From: Rhizobium sp. NZLR1
GTDB taxonomy: Bacteria; Pseudomonadota; Alphaproteobacteria; Rhizobiales; Rhizobiaceae
Assembly (NCBI RefSeq): GCF_017357385.1
Contig: NZ_CP071632.1
Coordinates: 1,927,501-1,991,500, forward strand
Length of the DNA stretch: 64,000 bases
Reading direction: 5' to 3'
Shown piece after piece: positions 54,301-62,457 of the stretch. Numbering within the stretch: position 1 is the stretch's first letter; each line of letters starts with the position of its first letter. A program made the translations under genes and the position numbers. Under the pieces are notes generated by a model. It did not search any database. It was not told the DNA's origin and was given only the letters and a program-made list of their open reading frames with translations.

Positions 54301-54327
54301 GATCCTGCTTGGGAGGAGCAGCGGATC
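54301..54327 (-). ncRNA. CUCCUCCC hairpin in the 3' region of the second DUF1127 gene
   Basis: On the minus strand GATCC-GC-TGCT-CCTCCCA-AGCA-GGATC forms a stem-loop that exposes CUCCUCCC. It lies 8 bp after the DUF1127 stop codon and just before the terminator. This is the arrangement of cuckoo-type RNAs processed from DUF1127 transcripts, but here with one hairpin only. Confidence 0.6.
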
Positions 54328-54334
54328 GCCTGGA

Positions 54335-54481
54335 TTAGCGGGAAGAAGCCTCACGGGCAACGCGATTAATGTCCGAACGGTCGATGCCGAGATCGTGCAA
54401 TTCGCGGTTGGTCATGCGGCCAAGTTCCGTGATCGTCTGACGATACTTGCGCCAGTTATTGAAAGAGCGAGAGAAGTTCAT
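54335..54481 (-). CDS. DUF1127 microprotein (second copy)
   Basis: A 48-residue protein: MNFSRSFNNWRKYRQTITEL then GRMTNRELHDLGIDRSDINR. It shares the arginine-rich helix and the (L/M)TxRELxDLGIxRSDI core of DUF1127. GAAAGGGG lies upstream of the ATG at 54481. Its transcript continues through a CUCCUCCC hairpin to a terminator, suggesting a dual mRNA/sRNA. It is only about 45% alike to the first copy by eye, so not a recent duplication. Confidence 0.9.
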   Translation of the reverse strand: MNFSRSFNNWRKYRQTITELGRMTNRELHDLGIDRSDINRVAREASSR

Positions 54482-54910
54482 GTTAAGCCCCTTTCTGAGG
54501 GTTTCATCTGCCAGCAGCCGCCGATCGGCGCTGACCTCTATTTGATGACCAGAATATATGTTGCGGCGCGAAAGACTAAAACAGCCAAGTTTTCAGATCA
54601 CCTATGCGATGCATGCAATGCTCTAGGGGTGTTTGACGCAGATTTTCCGTTTTTTGGTCAACGAATAGGCAGAATGGCTTTCAGGAAAGCAATCCCGTTT
54701 GGAGGACCGAACCGGTGCCATTGCTCAAAAACGCCGCTGCTTCCGGCGGTTCCGCCCATATATCCGCTATAAGAACGCATTCCGCCGCCGGATCGAAGTT
54801 GCCCATCTGTCCGCAGCGTTGCCGGTGCGGTGTGACGGCAATGCGGCAGGCCGGCGCCAAACGGCGGAAATCCTCGGACCGCCAATGCTTTAATTCAGTT
54901 TTTGCCGAAC

Positions 54911-55100
54911 AAAAACGCCCGCCGGGGGAGGATCCGGCGGGCGCGTTATGGTGACCGGCAACTGGGAGGAGGAGTGTTGCCAGCCTATCGCAGCGCGCTG
55001 GGAGGAGGAGTGCGCGGCTGCGAATATCGTCACGGACCAAGAGATCCGCGGGCGTCCGGCTGAAGCCGGGCCGGGGCGCCATCCCCGTGCTTCTATGGTT
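54911..55100 (-). ncRNA. Cuckoo/alpha-r14-type small RNA with three anti-SD hairpins
   Basis: Hairpin 1 (55020-54991): CAGC-C-GCGC stem with loop ACTCCTCCTCCCA. Hairpin 2 (54981-54957): perfect GGCAAC/GTTGCC stem with the identical 13-base loop. Hairpin 3 (54942-54917): GCCCGCCGG/CCGGCGGGC stem with loop ATCCTCCC, followed by GTTTTTG as terminator. Repeated CCUCCUCCC loops can pair with Shine-Dalgarno sites and define the cuckoo family (Rhodobacter CcsR1-4; alpha-r14 sRNAs such as S. meliloti NfeR1). A TACTAT box (55112-55107) places the 5' end near 55100, giving about 190 nt. It lies beside two DUF1127 genes, the known genomic partner of cuckoo RNAs. Confidence 0.82.
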
Positions 55101-55128
55101 CGATAAATAGTATGACTAATGATTATTT

Positions 55129-55138
55129 TGCAGTGCAA
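55129..55138. promoter_or_regulatory. TGCAGTGCAA element upstream of the sRNA
   Basis: Identical to 54123-54132 upstream of the first DUF1127 gene, with matching flanks (TTTAT on one side on the minus strand). It sits about 17 bp upstream of the sRNA -10-like box, the position of an activator site. Confidence 0.5.
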
Positions 55139-55351
55139 TAAACTCATGAGTGATATGCGATCGGCGCATACCTCTCCGTCCATATGCTGATATTAGCGCT
55201 TCTGAGGTTAGCGGCCGGTTAATGCTCGGTACAAGTTAGACCAATGAGGAAGTTGTATATTTGCGCAAGAGCGTTTGCGAACACCCGTGCTGCGTCTATA
55301 ACGGCGTGAGCCGTAGCGCCGCAGCGGCGTTGCGGAAATGAGGGGTGGAGC

Positions 55352-56455
55352 ATGTATCGCGGCAGATTGGAGCGGGATCTCTCACTCTGGGTAGGCAAGG
55401 GCCTGCTGGGGCAGGAAACGGCAGGCGCGCTTCTCGCCGAATATGACAGCCGCCCGGCAAGCTTCAGCCTCGGGCGGGTGCTGATGGCGCTGGCGGCGGT
55501 ACTGCTTGCAGCCGCCATCCTGCTGGTCGTCGCCTCCAACTGGGAGGCTATTCCGCGCCTCGTCCGCGTCGGCGTCATCCTTGCCCTGATCTGGGTGGTG
55601 CATATTGCCGCCGCTCGGATGCTCGCCCGCGGTGCGACAGCGGCGGCAAGCGGCTTGCTGATCATCGGCGCGATGAGTTTCGGCGGCGCCATCTCGCTGG
55701 TCGGGCAGATGTATCATCTCTCCGGCGATGAGCAGACGGTGATGTATCTCTGGTTCGCGATTGCGACGATTTCCGCGATCCTGTTCCGTTCGGGCGCAGT
55801 GGCCGTCGTCGCCGGCTTCCTCTCCTGGGCGTCTTTCGCCGTCTATCTCGAGAATCACGACACACATTGGATAGGACTCGATCCCTGGATGGCGCCGGTT
55901 ATGGCGGTGATCATTATCGGGCTGGTGCGGTATACCGGCGCCGAGCGGGCCCGCCATCTGGCCTATCTGCTTTTGATCGGTTGGCTTGCCTGGCTCTATA
56001 CGCTTTATGAGGAAATCGCCGTGGCGCTCGCCTTCGCGATCGGCGGCATGGCGGCCTTCGTCCTGACGGCATTGCCGCTCCCGCGGATTACCTCCCTGCT
56101 CAGGAGCGCCGGTGCGGCCCCGGCCTTCTACAGCTTCCTTGTCGCTGCGATCGGCTTGCTGCTGCTGCATTTCGAAATCGAGGACGGCTGGCGGCTGGTG
56201 GTGCTCGGCCTGGCGACGCTTGCCGCTTCAGTGCTGGCGATTGCCCTGCATGGCAGGGACAACGGTGCGGTGCGTTATCTCGCCTACACCACGTTTGCCG
56301 CCGAAATGCTTTATCTCGCTTCCGTCACGGTCGGCTCGATCCTCGGCACGTCGAGCCTCTTCCTGTTCTCCGGTCTCGTGGTCGCACTGGTTGCCTGGAT
56401 CGTCATCCGTCTCGAGCGGCGTTTTTCGGCGAATGCACAGGGGGAGCGCGTATGA
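55352..56455 (+). CDS. DUF2157 multi-helix membrane protein
   Basis: A 367-residue integral membrane protein. N-terminal soluble helices (RLERDLSLWVGKGLLGQETA) followed by about ten membrane helices, the first ALAAVLLAAAILLVVASNWE, and a conserved GAMSFGGAISLVGQMYHLSG. This is DUF2157, of unknown function. It overlaps the next gene by ATGA; DUF2157 and GDYXXLXY proteins are regular partners and may form one membrane complex. Confidence 0.85.
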   Translation: MYRGRLERDLSLWVGKGLLGQETAGALLAEYDSRPASFSLGRVLMALAAVLLAAAILLVVASNWEAIPRLVRVGVILALIWVVHIAAARMLARGATAAASGLLIIGAMSFGGAISLVGQMYHLSGDEQTVMYLWFAIATISAILFRSGAVAVVAGFLSWASFAVYLENHDTHWIGLDPWMAPVMAVIIIGLVRYTGAERARHLAYLLLIGWLAWLYTLYEEIAVALAFAIGGMAAFVLTALPLPRITSLLRSAGAAPAFYSFLVAAIGLLLLHFEIEDGWRLVVLGLATLAASVLAIALHGRDNGAVRYLAYTTFAAEMLYLASVTVGSILGTSSLFLFSGLVVALVAWIVIRLERRFSANAQGERV

Positions 56456-57042
56456 GCTCGTTCATGGCAAGGCTGCAATCCGGAAAGGGCTATCTGCTTT
56501 CGGCGATCGTCGTCGCCGGCCTGCAGACCCTTATCCTCGGCACGATCATCCAGAGCCGGGCGTCAATCCTCGCCGATGGCGCCGAGGTGCTGCTGAAAAC
56601 GGCGCCGGTCGATCCGCGCGATTTCCTGCGCGGCGACTATGTCGTCTTGAACTACGACATTTCCTCGGTGCCGGTGCAGACGGTTTCCGGCGGTATTCCG
56701 GTCGAGCCCGGCGAGCGGACTTTATGGGTCCGGTTGAAGAAGCAGGAGGATGGTTTCTGGACGGTGACCGAATCGTCCTTTCACGGACTGCCACCGCTAC
56801 CGGAGACGGTGATTCTGCGCAGCCAGCCATTCTACAGTGGCGGACTGGCCGCGGCCGACAGCATCCGCGTCGAATACGGTATCGAGCGCTACTACGTTCC
56901 CGAAGGCGAGGGCAAGCCGATCGAGGAGGTTCGCACTGACGGCAATGTCGCAATCGCGGTGCGCGTTTCGCCAGCGGGAGGCGCACAAATCCGCAGTCTT
57001 CTCGTTGACGGCAAGCCGGTTTACGACGAGCCGCTTTACTGA
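56452..57042 (+). CDS. GDYXXLXY-domain membrane-anchored protein
   Basis: A 196-residue protein with an N-terminal signal-anchor helix (LLSAIVVAGLQTLILGTIIQ) and the signature RDFLRGDYVVLNYDIS near residue 60. The rest is a beta-rich extracytoplasmic domain (RVEYGIERYYVPEGEGKPIE). Function unknown. Translationally coupled to the DUF2157 gene upstream. Confidence 0.87.
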   Translation: MSSFMARLQSGKGYLLSAIVVAGLQTLILGTIIQSRASILADGAEVLLKTAPVDPRDFLRGDYVVLNYDISSVPVQTVSGGIPVEPGERTLWVRLKKQEDGFWTVTESSFHGLPPLPETVILRSQPFYSGGLAAADSIRVEYGIERYYVPEGEGKPIEEVRTDGNVAIAVRVSPAGGAQIRSLLVDGKPVYDEPLY

Positions 57043-57194
57043 TCCGGCGGCAGTTCGGAAGAAGACGGCTTCCGGGCGGGAAATCCCTGTCATTTGCCGT
57101 TCATTTTTCCTTTGCCTCGACCAAATCGGGTGATATAGAGACGCCGCGCTCCGGAAGGCCTCATGTGCAGGCATAAGCATGCGGTTTTGTGAAC

Positions 57195-57279
<85 letters not shown>

Positions 57280-57478
57280 AGCTGTTTGCAGGCGGGAGAC
57301 TAAAATCGGTTGCCGCAGGGCAGCCGAGAGTTATCCCGAATAGCCCGCGAGTGCCGTTCCCCCTTGGGCGGAATGATACAGGAATTGGGAAAAGCCACGC
57401 GCGGCACTCGGCCGGCGTCGTGCTCATTGAAACGAACGGCGTCTGGGCACGGCCGCCACGAAATGAAGGTAGGAAGAC

Positions 57479-58963
57479 ATGCAGGTTATCGAAACGCTCG
57501 CTGAAGGGCTGAAGCGCGAAATCAAGGTCGTTATCCCGGCCAAGGACATGCAAGACAAGATGAATGAGCGTCTTGCCGATGTGAAGGACAAGGTTCGCAT
57601 CAACGGCTTCCGTCCGGGCAAGGTACCCGCTGCTCACCTGAAGAAGGTCTACGGCAAGTCGATCATGGCCGACCTCGTCAACGAGATCGTCCGCGAGCAG
57701 CCGTCCGCCATCCTGTCCAGCCGCGGCGAAAAATCGGCCACGCAGCCGGAAATCGCCATGACCGAAGACAAGGATGAAGCTGACAAGATCCTCGCCGCCG
57801 AGCAGGATTTCGAATTCACGCTCTCCTATGAAGTGCTGCCGCCGATCGAACTGAAGTCGGTCAAGGGCATCAAGGTCACACGCGAAGTCATCGACATCTC
57901 GGACGACGAAGTCAACGAGCAGGTCCTGAAGGTCGCCGAAAGCGCTCGCGCCTACGAGACCAAGACCGGCAAGGCCGCGAACGGCGACCGCATCACCATG
58001 GACTACGTCGGCAAGGTCGACGGCGAAGCCTTCGAAGGCGGCACCGACCAGGGCGCCGAACTGGTGCTCGGCTCCGGCCGCTTCATTCCTGGCTTCGAAG
58101 ACCAGCTCGTCGGCGCCAAGGCTGGCGACGAGAAGACCATCACCGTGACCTTCCCGGCTGACTATCCGGCCAAGAACCTCGCCGGCAAGGAAGCGACCTT
58201 CGACGTATCGGTCAAGGATGTTGCAGCACCTGCCGCTGTCGAGATCAACGACGAACTCGCCTCGAAGCTCGGCATCGAATCCGCCGACCGCCTGAAGGAA
58301 ATCGTTCGCGGCCAGATCGAATCGCAGTACGGCTCGCTGACCCGCCAGAAGCTGAAGCGCCAGATCCTCGACCAGCTCGACGAGATGTACAAGTTCGAGA
58401 CCCCGAACTCGCTCGTCGATGCCGAATACAACGGCATCTGGAGCCAGGTGAACAACGACCTCGCCCAGTCCGGCAAGACCTTCGAGGACGAAGACACGAC
58501 CGAAGAGAAGGCACGTGAGGAATACAAGACGCTCGCCGAGCGTCGTGTCCGCCTCGGCCTCGTTCTCTCCGAAATCGGCGAAAAGGCCGGCGTCGAAGTC
58601 AGCGAAGACGAAATGCAGCGTGCGATCTACGAACAGCTGCGCCAGTATCCGGGCCAGGAAAAGCAGATCCTCGAATTCTTCCGCAGCCAGCCGGGTGCCG
58701 CCGCGTCGATCCGCGCGCCGATCTTCGAAGAGAAGGTCATCGATCACCTGCTGACCGAAATCGACGTCACCGACAAGAAGGTGACCAAGGAAGAGCTGCT
58801 CGCCGAGGAAGAAGGCGAGGCTAAGACTGAGACCAAAAAGGCCGCCCCGAAGAAGAAGGCTGCCGCCAAGGCCGAAGCTGCCGACGCCGGCGAAGGCGAG
58901 GAAGCCGCTCCGAAGAAGAAGGCTGCTCCGAAGAAGAAGGCGGCTGACGAAAGCGCCGAATAA
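57479..58963 (+). CDS. tig: Trigger factor (ribosome-associated chaperone)
   Basis: A 494-residue prolyl isomerase/chaperone. The ribosome-binding signature is [20 protein letters not shown] (about 40-60); the FKBP domain is at ~165-240 ([20 protein letters not shown]); the helical C-domain follows. The last ~45 residues are a Lys/Ala-rich extension ([20 protein letters not shown]), longer than in E. coli but usual in Rhizobiales. GGTAGGAAG precedes the ATG. Strong codon bias (AAG, CTC, GGC, ATC) fits high expression. Confidence 0.96.
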   Translation: MQVIETLAEGLKREIKVVIPAKDMQDKMNERLADVKDKVRINGFRPGKVPAAHLKKVYGKSIMADLVNEIVREQPSAILSSRGEKSATQPEIAMTEDKDEADKILAAEQDFEFTLSYEVLPPIELKSVKGIKVTREVIDISDDEVNEQVLKVAESARAYETKTGKAANGDRITMDYVGKVDGEAFEGGTDQGAELVLGSGRFIPGFEDQLVGAKAGDEKTITVTFPADYPAKNLAGKEATFDVSVKDVAAPAAVEINDELASKLGIESADRLKEIVRGQIESQYGSLTRQKLKRQILDQLDEMYKFETPNSLVDAEYNGIWSQVNNDLAQSGKTFEDEDTTEEKAREEYKTLAERRVRLGLVLSEIGEKAGVEVSEDEMQRAIYEQLRQYPGQEKQILEFFRSQPGAAASIRAPIFEEKVIDHLLTEIDVTDKKVTKEELLAEEEGEAKTETKKAAPKKKAAAKAEAADAGEGEEAAPKKKAAPKKKAADESAE

Positions 58964-58988
58964 TCGCTTTTCAGTTCTGAAGTCTGCA

Positions 58989-59018
58989 AGGCCTCGCCAT
59001 CGTGCGGGGCCTTTTTCT
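58989..59018 (+). terminator. Rho-independent terminator after tig
   Basis: AAGGCCTCGC pairs with GCGGGGCCTTTTT (one mismatch), loop around CATCGT. Confidence 0.75.
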
Positions 59019-59137
59019 ATTATCCGGGGCCGTTCAGTCTCGAGGGTCTCCCACTATCGAGTTGTATTCCCGGCAACAGATAGTTGCGTTAAAGTATAAT
59101 TCGATGCAGATTTCGCTGACGGTGGGAGGACCGGAAA

Positions 59138-59560
59138 ATGACCGCAAAACATGACATGAAGAAATGCGTGGAAGAAATCTACGCTGTGCGCGACCGCGGC
59201 GATATCGAGGGCACGCTGGCGCTGATCGGCGAGGATTGCACCTTCCGGATGGCCGGCAATACACGGTTGGCGCCTTTTTCAACTGAATCCGGCGGGCATG
59301 CCTTTCGCCAAGTGATAGAGCAACTCATCACTGTGTGGGATCTATCCAATATCAAGACAGTCGGCATCTATGTGGACGAGGACGAGCATATGGTCTTCGC
59401 CCATCGCGAGGGTGAGGTCAGGCACATCCCATCGGGTGCGAGCTTCTATACGGAATTCGTCGACAAGATCCATTTCAGGGACGGGAAACCGGTCAAGATC
59501 GTCGAATTCGTCGACACACTGCAAGTGGCCGAGACAAGTCAGATAATCCAGGTCGCTTAG
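59138..59560 (+). CDS. NTF2-like (SnoaL-type) protein
   Basis: A 140-residue cone-shaped alpha+beta-barrel fold protein: MKKCVEEIYAVRDRGDIEGT, LIGEDCTFRMAGNTRL, then the strand pair VDEDEHMVFAHREGEVRHIP and FVDKIHFRDGKPVKIVEFVD. Such proteins are isomerases, hydrolases or simple binding proteins; the ligand is not predictable. GGAGG lies ahead of the ATG. Single gene. Confidence 0.8.
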   Translation: MTAKHDMKKCVEEIYAVRDRGDIEGTLALIGEDCTFRMAGNTRLAPFSTESGGHAFRQVIEQLITVWDLSNIKTVGIYVDEDEHMVFAHREGEVRHIPSGASFYTEFVDKIHFRDGKPVKIVEFVDTLQVAETSQIIQVA

Positions 59561-59651
59561 CGTAACGGAAGTCGGAGCTCCAGGCTTCGACTCCGTTGTC
59601 GTCAATGATTCCGGCTGACAGCGTATGAGCCGCCGCTGCAAGAGATGCCGG

Positions 59652-61436
59652 TCAATGCGCGGCAGATCGGCCGTGGGTCAGTTCCGCCACCTTGCGAATA
59701 TGGTTGACCGCCGCGGTGCCGCCAGCGGTCTTGGTGAAGAGGCTGAGTGTCTCTTCCTCATCGTCGGCGACCGGCGTCAAGGCCTGATCCATATAGGTCT
59801 TCGACTTGGCATCCCGTGAGATCAGGAATGCCGAAATCGTCAGGCCGATGATCGTACCGGCAAGCGAAGCATGTTTTCGGAAGGTTTCCCAGGCAAAGCG
59901 CGGCCAGAACACCAGCGGATTTTCGCGCGGCAGGTCCGGGCGCCGCTCCGCCGGCGTCTTCAGGCGCAGCAAGCCGCTTTGCAACGGATGCACATTTTCC
60001 AGCGGCACGGTGGTTGCGAAGGAGACGAGAACCTTGACGAGCCTTGCGAGCGGTACCCCGGTCGCCACAGCACGGCGCAGCAGGGTCTTCATGTGCTTCG
60101 GCGAATAATAGAGCGCCCAGGCCTCGTGATAGATGTCTTCCCACTCCTGCTTGCTCATCTTCGGATGTGCCGTGCAGACGTGCTCGACATCGTAGATGTT
60201 GAGATCCGCATCCATCTCGATGCCCTTCTTCCACAACACCTGATGGTCCTCGGAACCGGGCAGCGGCGTCAGGATGAAGAATTCGATGACGTCGAGCGGC
60301 AGTTCGTCCTGGATGATCGCGATGTCGCGGCGGATCGATTCCGGCGTGTCGGCGGGGAAGCCCAGGATATAACCGGCCAGCGTCATGATGCCCTGCGCCT
60401 TCCAGGCGAGCAGCATTTTGCGGTATTCGGTAATCTTGTTCTGGTTCTTCTTGGCCGCTGTCAGATTGTCCGGATTGACGTTTTCGAGGCCGATGAAGAC
60501 GCGGGTAACGCCAGCGCGCCGGGATTTCTCGATGAAATTGGGAATCTTGTGGCAGAGCGTGTCGACCTGGATCATCAGGCCGAGCGGAATGCCGTCCCGC
60601 TCCTTGAGTTCGATCAGCCTGTCGAAAATCGCCTCCCAATCCTTGTTGCGGGCGAAATTGTCGTCGGTGATGAAGAATTTGTGGATGCCCTGCGCCCAGT
60701 TCATCCGCACCAGCTTTTCGACGTCGTCAGCCGAGCGGAAGCGCGACTTGCGTCCCTGCACGTTGATGATGGTGCAGAACGAGCACTGGTAGGGACAGCC
60801 GCGTCCGGCATCGAAGCTGGTGCTGAGCCCGAGCGTGCGCTGGATATTGTCCTTCGGCAGGAACGGAACCGGCGTGCCGCCGATGCCGGGAAGGTCGTTC
60901 ATGAAATTGTAAAGCGGCTTCAGCTCGCCGGCGGCCGCATCACGCAGCACCATCTCCAGCCGCCCTTCGGCTTCACCGGCGAACATCGAGATGCCCATGT
61001 CACGGCAGGCGTCGAGCCCCACCGCCTGGCCATCCAGCATCGACAGGCAGCCGGAAACATGGAAACCACCGATGGAAACCGGCAGGCCGGCCTCGCGGAA
61101 CGGCCGGGCGATATCAAGCGCGCGCGGATACTGATTGGTCTGAACGCCGACCAGCGAGATCATGCCGAAATTGTCGTGGCGCTTGAACTGTGCGAGCAGC
61201 CCGGCGACATCGATCCGCGTATTGGTCTCGTCGATCACGGTGATATCGATCGCGGTGTCGGGCCCGAGCACCTGACGCTCGGCACATTCGGCGGCGATGC
61301 CGTAGAGCGCCGCGAGCGAATTGGAGGGAATCATCGCCCGCCACCAGCGGATGACGTAGCCGTCATCGTCATAATGCGACGGCTTGATCAGGATCAGCTG
61401 AAAACGTCGACGCGCAGCTTCCAAGACATGGGACAA
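59652..61436 (-). CDS. B12-binding-domain radical SAM protein
   Basis: A 594-residue protein. Residues ~15-180 form a Rossmann-like cobalamin-binding domain without the usual DxHxxG histidine (MISLVGVQTNQYPRALDIAR). The radical SAM core has CxxxCxxC in GRGCPYQCSFCTI (around residue 215) and FFITDDNFARNKDWEAIFDR, GLENVNPDNLTAAKKNQNKI. The C-terminal ~150 residues are basic, with a possible membrane helix (SLAGTIIGLTISAFLIS). Related enzymes modify hopanoids, Mg-porphyrins or lipids; the substrate here is unknown. Stands alone, convergent with the NTF2-like gene. Confidence 0.85.
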   Translation of the reverse strand: MSHVLEAARRRFQLILIKPSHYDDDGYVIRWWRAMIPSNSLAALYGIAAECAERQVLGPDTAIDITVIDETNTRIDVAGLLAQFKRHDNFGMISLVGVQTNQYPRALDIARPFREAGLPVSIGGFHVSGCLSMLDGQAVGLDACRDMGISMFAGEAEGRLEMVLRDAAAGELKPLYNFMNDLPGIGGTPVPFLPKDNIQRTLGLSTSFDAGRGCPYQCSFCTIINVQGRKSRFRSADDVEKLVRMNWAQGIHKFFITDDNFARNKDWEAIFDRLIELKERDGIPLGLMIQVDTLCHKIPNFIEKSRRAGVTRVFIGLENVNPDNLTAAKKNQNKITEYRKMLLAWKAQGIMTLAGYILGFPADTPESIRRDIAIIQDELPLDVIEFFILTPLPGSEDHQVLWKKGIEMDADLNIYDVEHVCTAHPKMSKQEWEDIYHEAWALYYSPKHMKTLLRRAVATGVPLARLVKVLVSFATTVPLENVHPLQSGLLRLKTPAERRPDLPRENPLVFWPRFAWETFRKHASLAGTIIGLTISAFLISRDAKSKTYMDQALTPVADDEEETLSLFTKTAGGTAAVNHIRKVAELTHGRSAAH

Positions 61437-61591
61437 GAGTATCTATCTTTCTTCAGAAGCTTTTGCCGGAGCAAAATAGTGTTGAAGCCATATATCAGGC
61501 ATGACGTATCAATGCGATTCAAGAGGTCAAACTAAGGCGTAAAAACGCGCGTTGCATGCAAAACGTTTCGCACGGCAACTTCTTCAATATA

Positions 61592-62395
61592 CTACCCGAC
61601 ATCGAGCAGCAATGCGCGGTGGTCGGAGACCTCGGGCGCCTCGACCACCTCGAACTTGACAATGTTCACCCCCGGTGTAACCAGCATGTAATCGGCAAAG
61701 CGGCCCTGCTTCAGATAGTAGGAGGTCCGCGTGTCTGCAAGGCCGTTTCCGGTGACGAGATCCGAAAGCCCTAATCTGGCGAGAATCGTAAAGGTCGCGC
61801 TGTCAGGCAATACGTTGAAATCACCGCAGACGACGAGCCCTTCGTCGCCCGGCCAGATCCGCTCGATGAGCGCCGCCAGCGCTGCGGCCTGTTCCTGGCG
61901 CGCCGCCGTATCGCCCTTGCCTGCGGGATCGCGCAGGCCATGCATGTGGGCGATGGTCACGGTAGAGGCGCGCTCATGGCTGAAGAGACGGATGCAATGG
62001 GCGTTCCGTGGCCGCGGATGTTCGCCCCAGCCATTGGCGGAAAAACTGCCATGCACGAAGTCCAGCCCTTGGGTAATGACCGAATACGATTTGCGCACGA
62101 AGGTCGCCAGCCCGAATTCGGCGGTAATGGCAGTATCGCCGTTAAACAGCTCGCCTCTCGATGTCGGGCAGAAGAAGCCGTCGTGGCCGGGCAGGGCGGC
62201 GCTGATCTCTGCAAACAGATTGGCGCGCTGGGGCAGCTCCAGTCCCGCATCCCGATAGATCGACCATCGGTCATCCGCACCCGGCGCCCGCAGCACCTCC
62301 TGCAGGCAGAGCACATCCGGATCGGCCTGCGCGACATAGTCGATCAGGGCCTCATGCAGCCTGCCGCCCCATGCATTCAGCGAAATGATGCGCAA
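61592..62395 (-). CDS. Endonuclease/exonuclease/phosphatase-family protein
   Basis: A 267-residue metal-dependent phosphoesterase fold: MRIISLNAWGGRLHEALIDY (metal Asn), VLCLQEVLRAPGADD (metal Glu), HMHGLRDPAGKGDT, VVCGDFNVLPDSATF and SDHRALLLDVG (catalytic His). It differs from the xthA gene product in this window and lacks the DNA-specific insertions, so its substrate could be a phospholipid, sugar phosphate or nucleic acid. Divergent signals not seen; 155 bp separate it from the radical SAM gene. Confidence 0.82.
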   Translation of the reverse strand: MRIISLNAWGGRLHEALIDYVAQADPDVLCLQEVLRAPGADDRWSIYRDAGLELPQRANLFAEISAALPGHDGFFCPTSRGELFNGDTAITAEFGLATFVRKSYSVITQGLDFVHGSFSANGWGEHPRPRNAHCIRLFSHERASTVTIAHMHGLRDPAGKGDTAARQEQAAALAALIERIWPGDEGLVVCGDFNVLPDSATFTILARLGLSDLVTGNGLADTRTSYYLKQGRFADYMLVTPGVNIVKFEVVEAPEVSDHRALLLDVG

Positions 62396-62457
62396 TGCCG
62401 TTCGGCTCCGTTTTGACGGCCGGATTTACACGAAAGCCCGCCGTCTATGAGAGACCC

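Larger units (their letters stand above)
54482..55351. other. 870-bp region without a standard protein gene
   Basis: Contains the leader of the second DUF1127 gene (to about 54650), the three-hairpin sRNA at 54911-55100 and, beyond it, promoter DNA for the divergent DUF2157 gene. Long open frames here (such as 54681-55082 on the minus strand) run through the sRNA hairpins and are unlikely to be translated in full. Confidence 0.6.

Noticed and set aside
54681..55082. 133-codon minus-strand frame
   Set aside because: It runs through three stable hairpins and a terminator; the structure is better explained as an sRNA.
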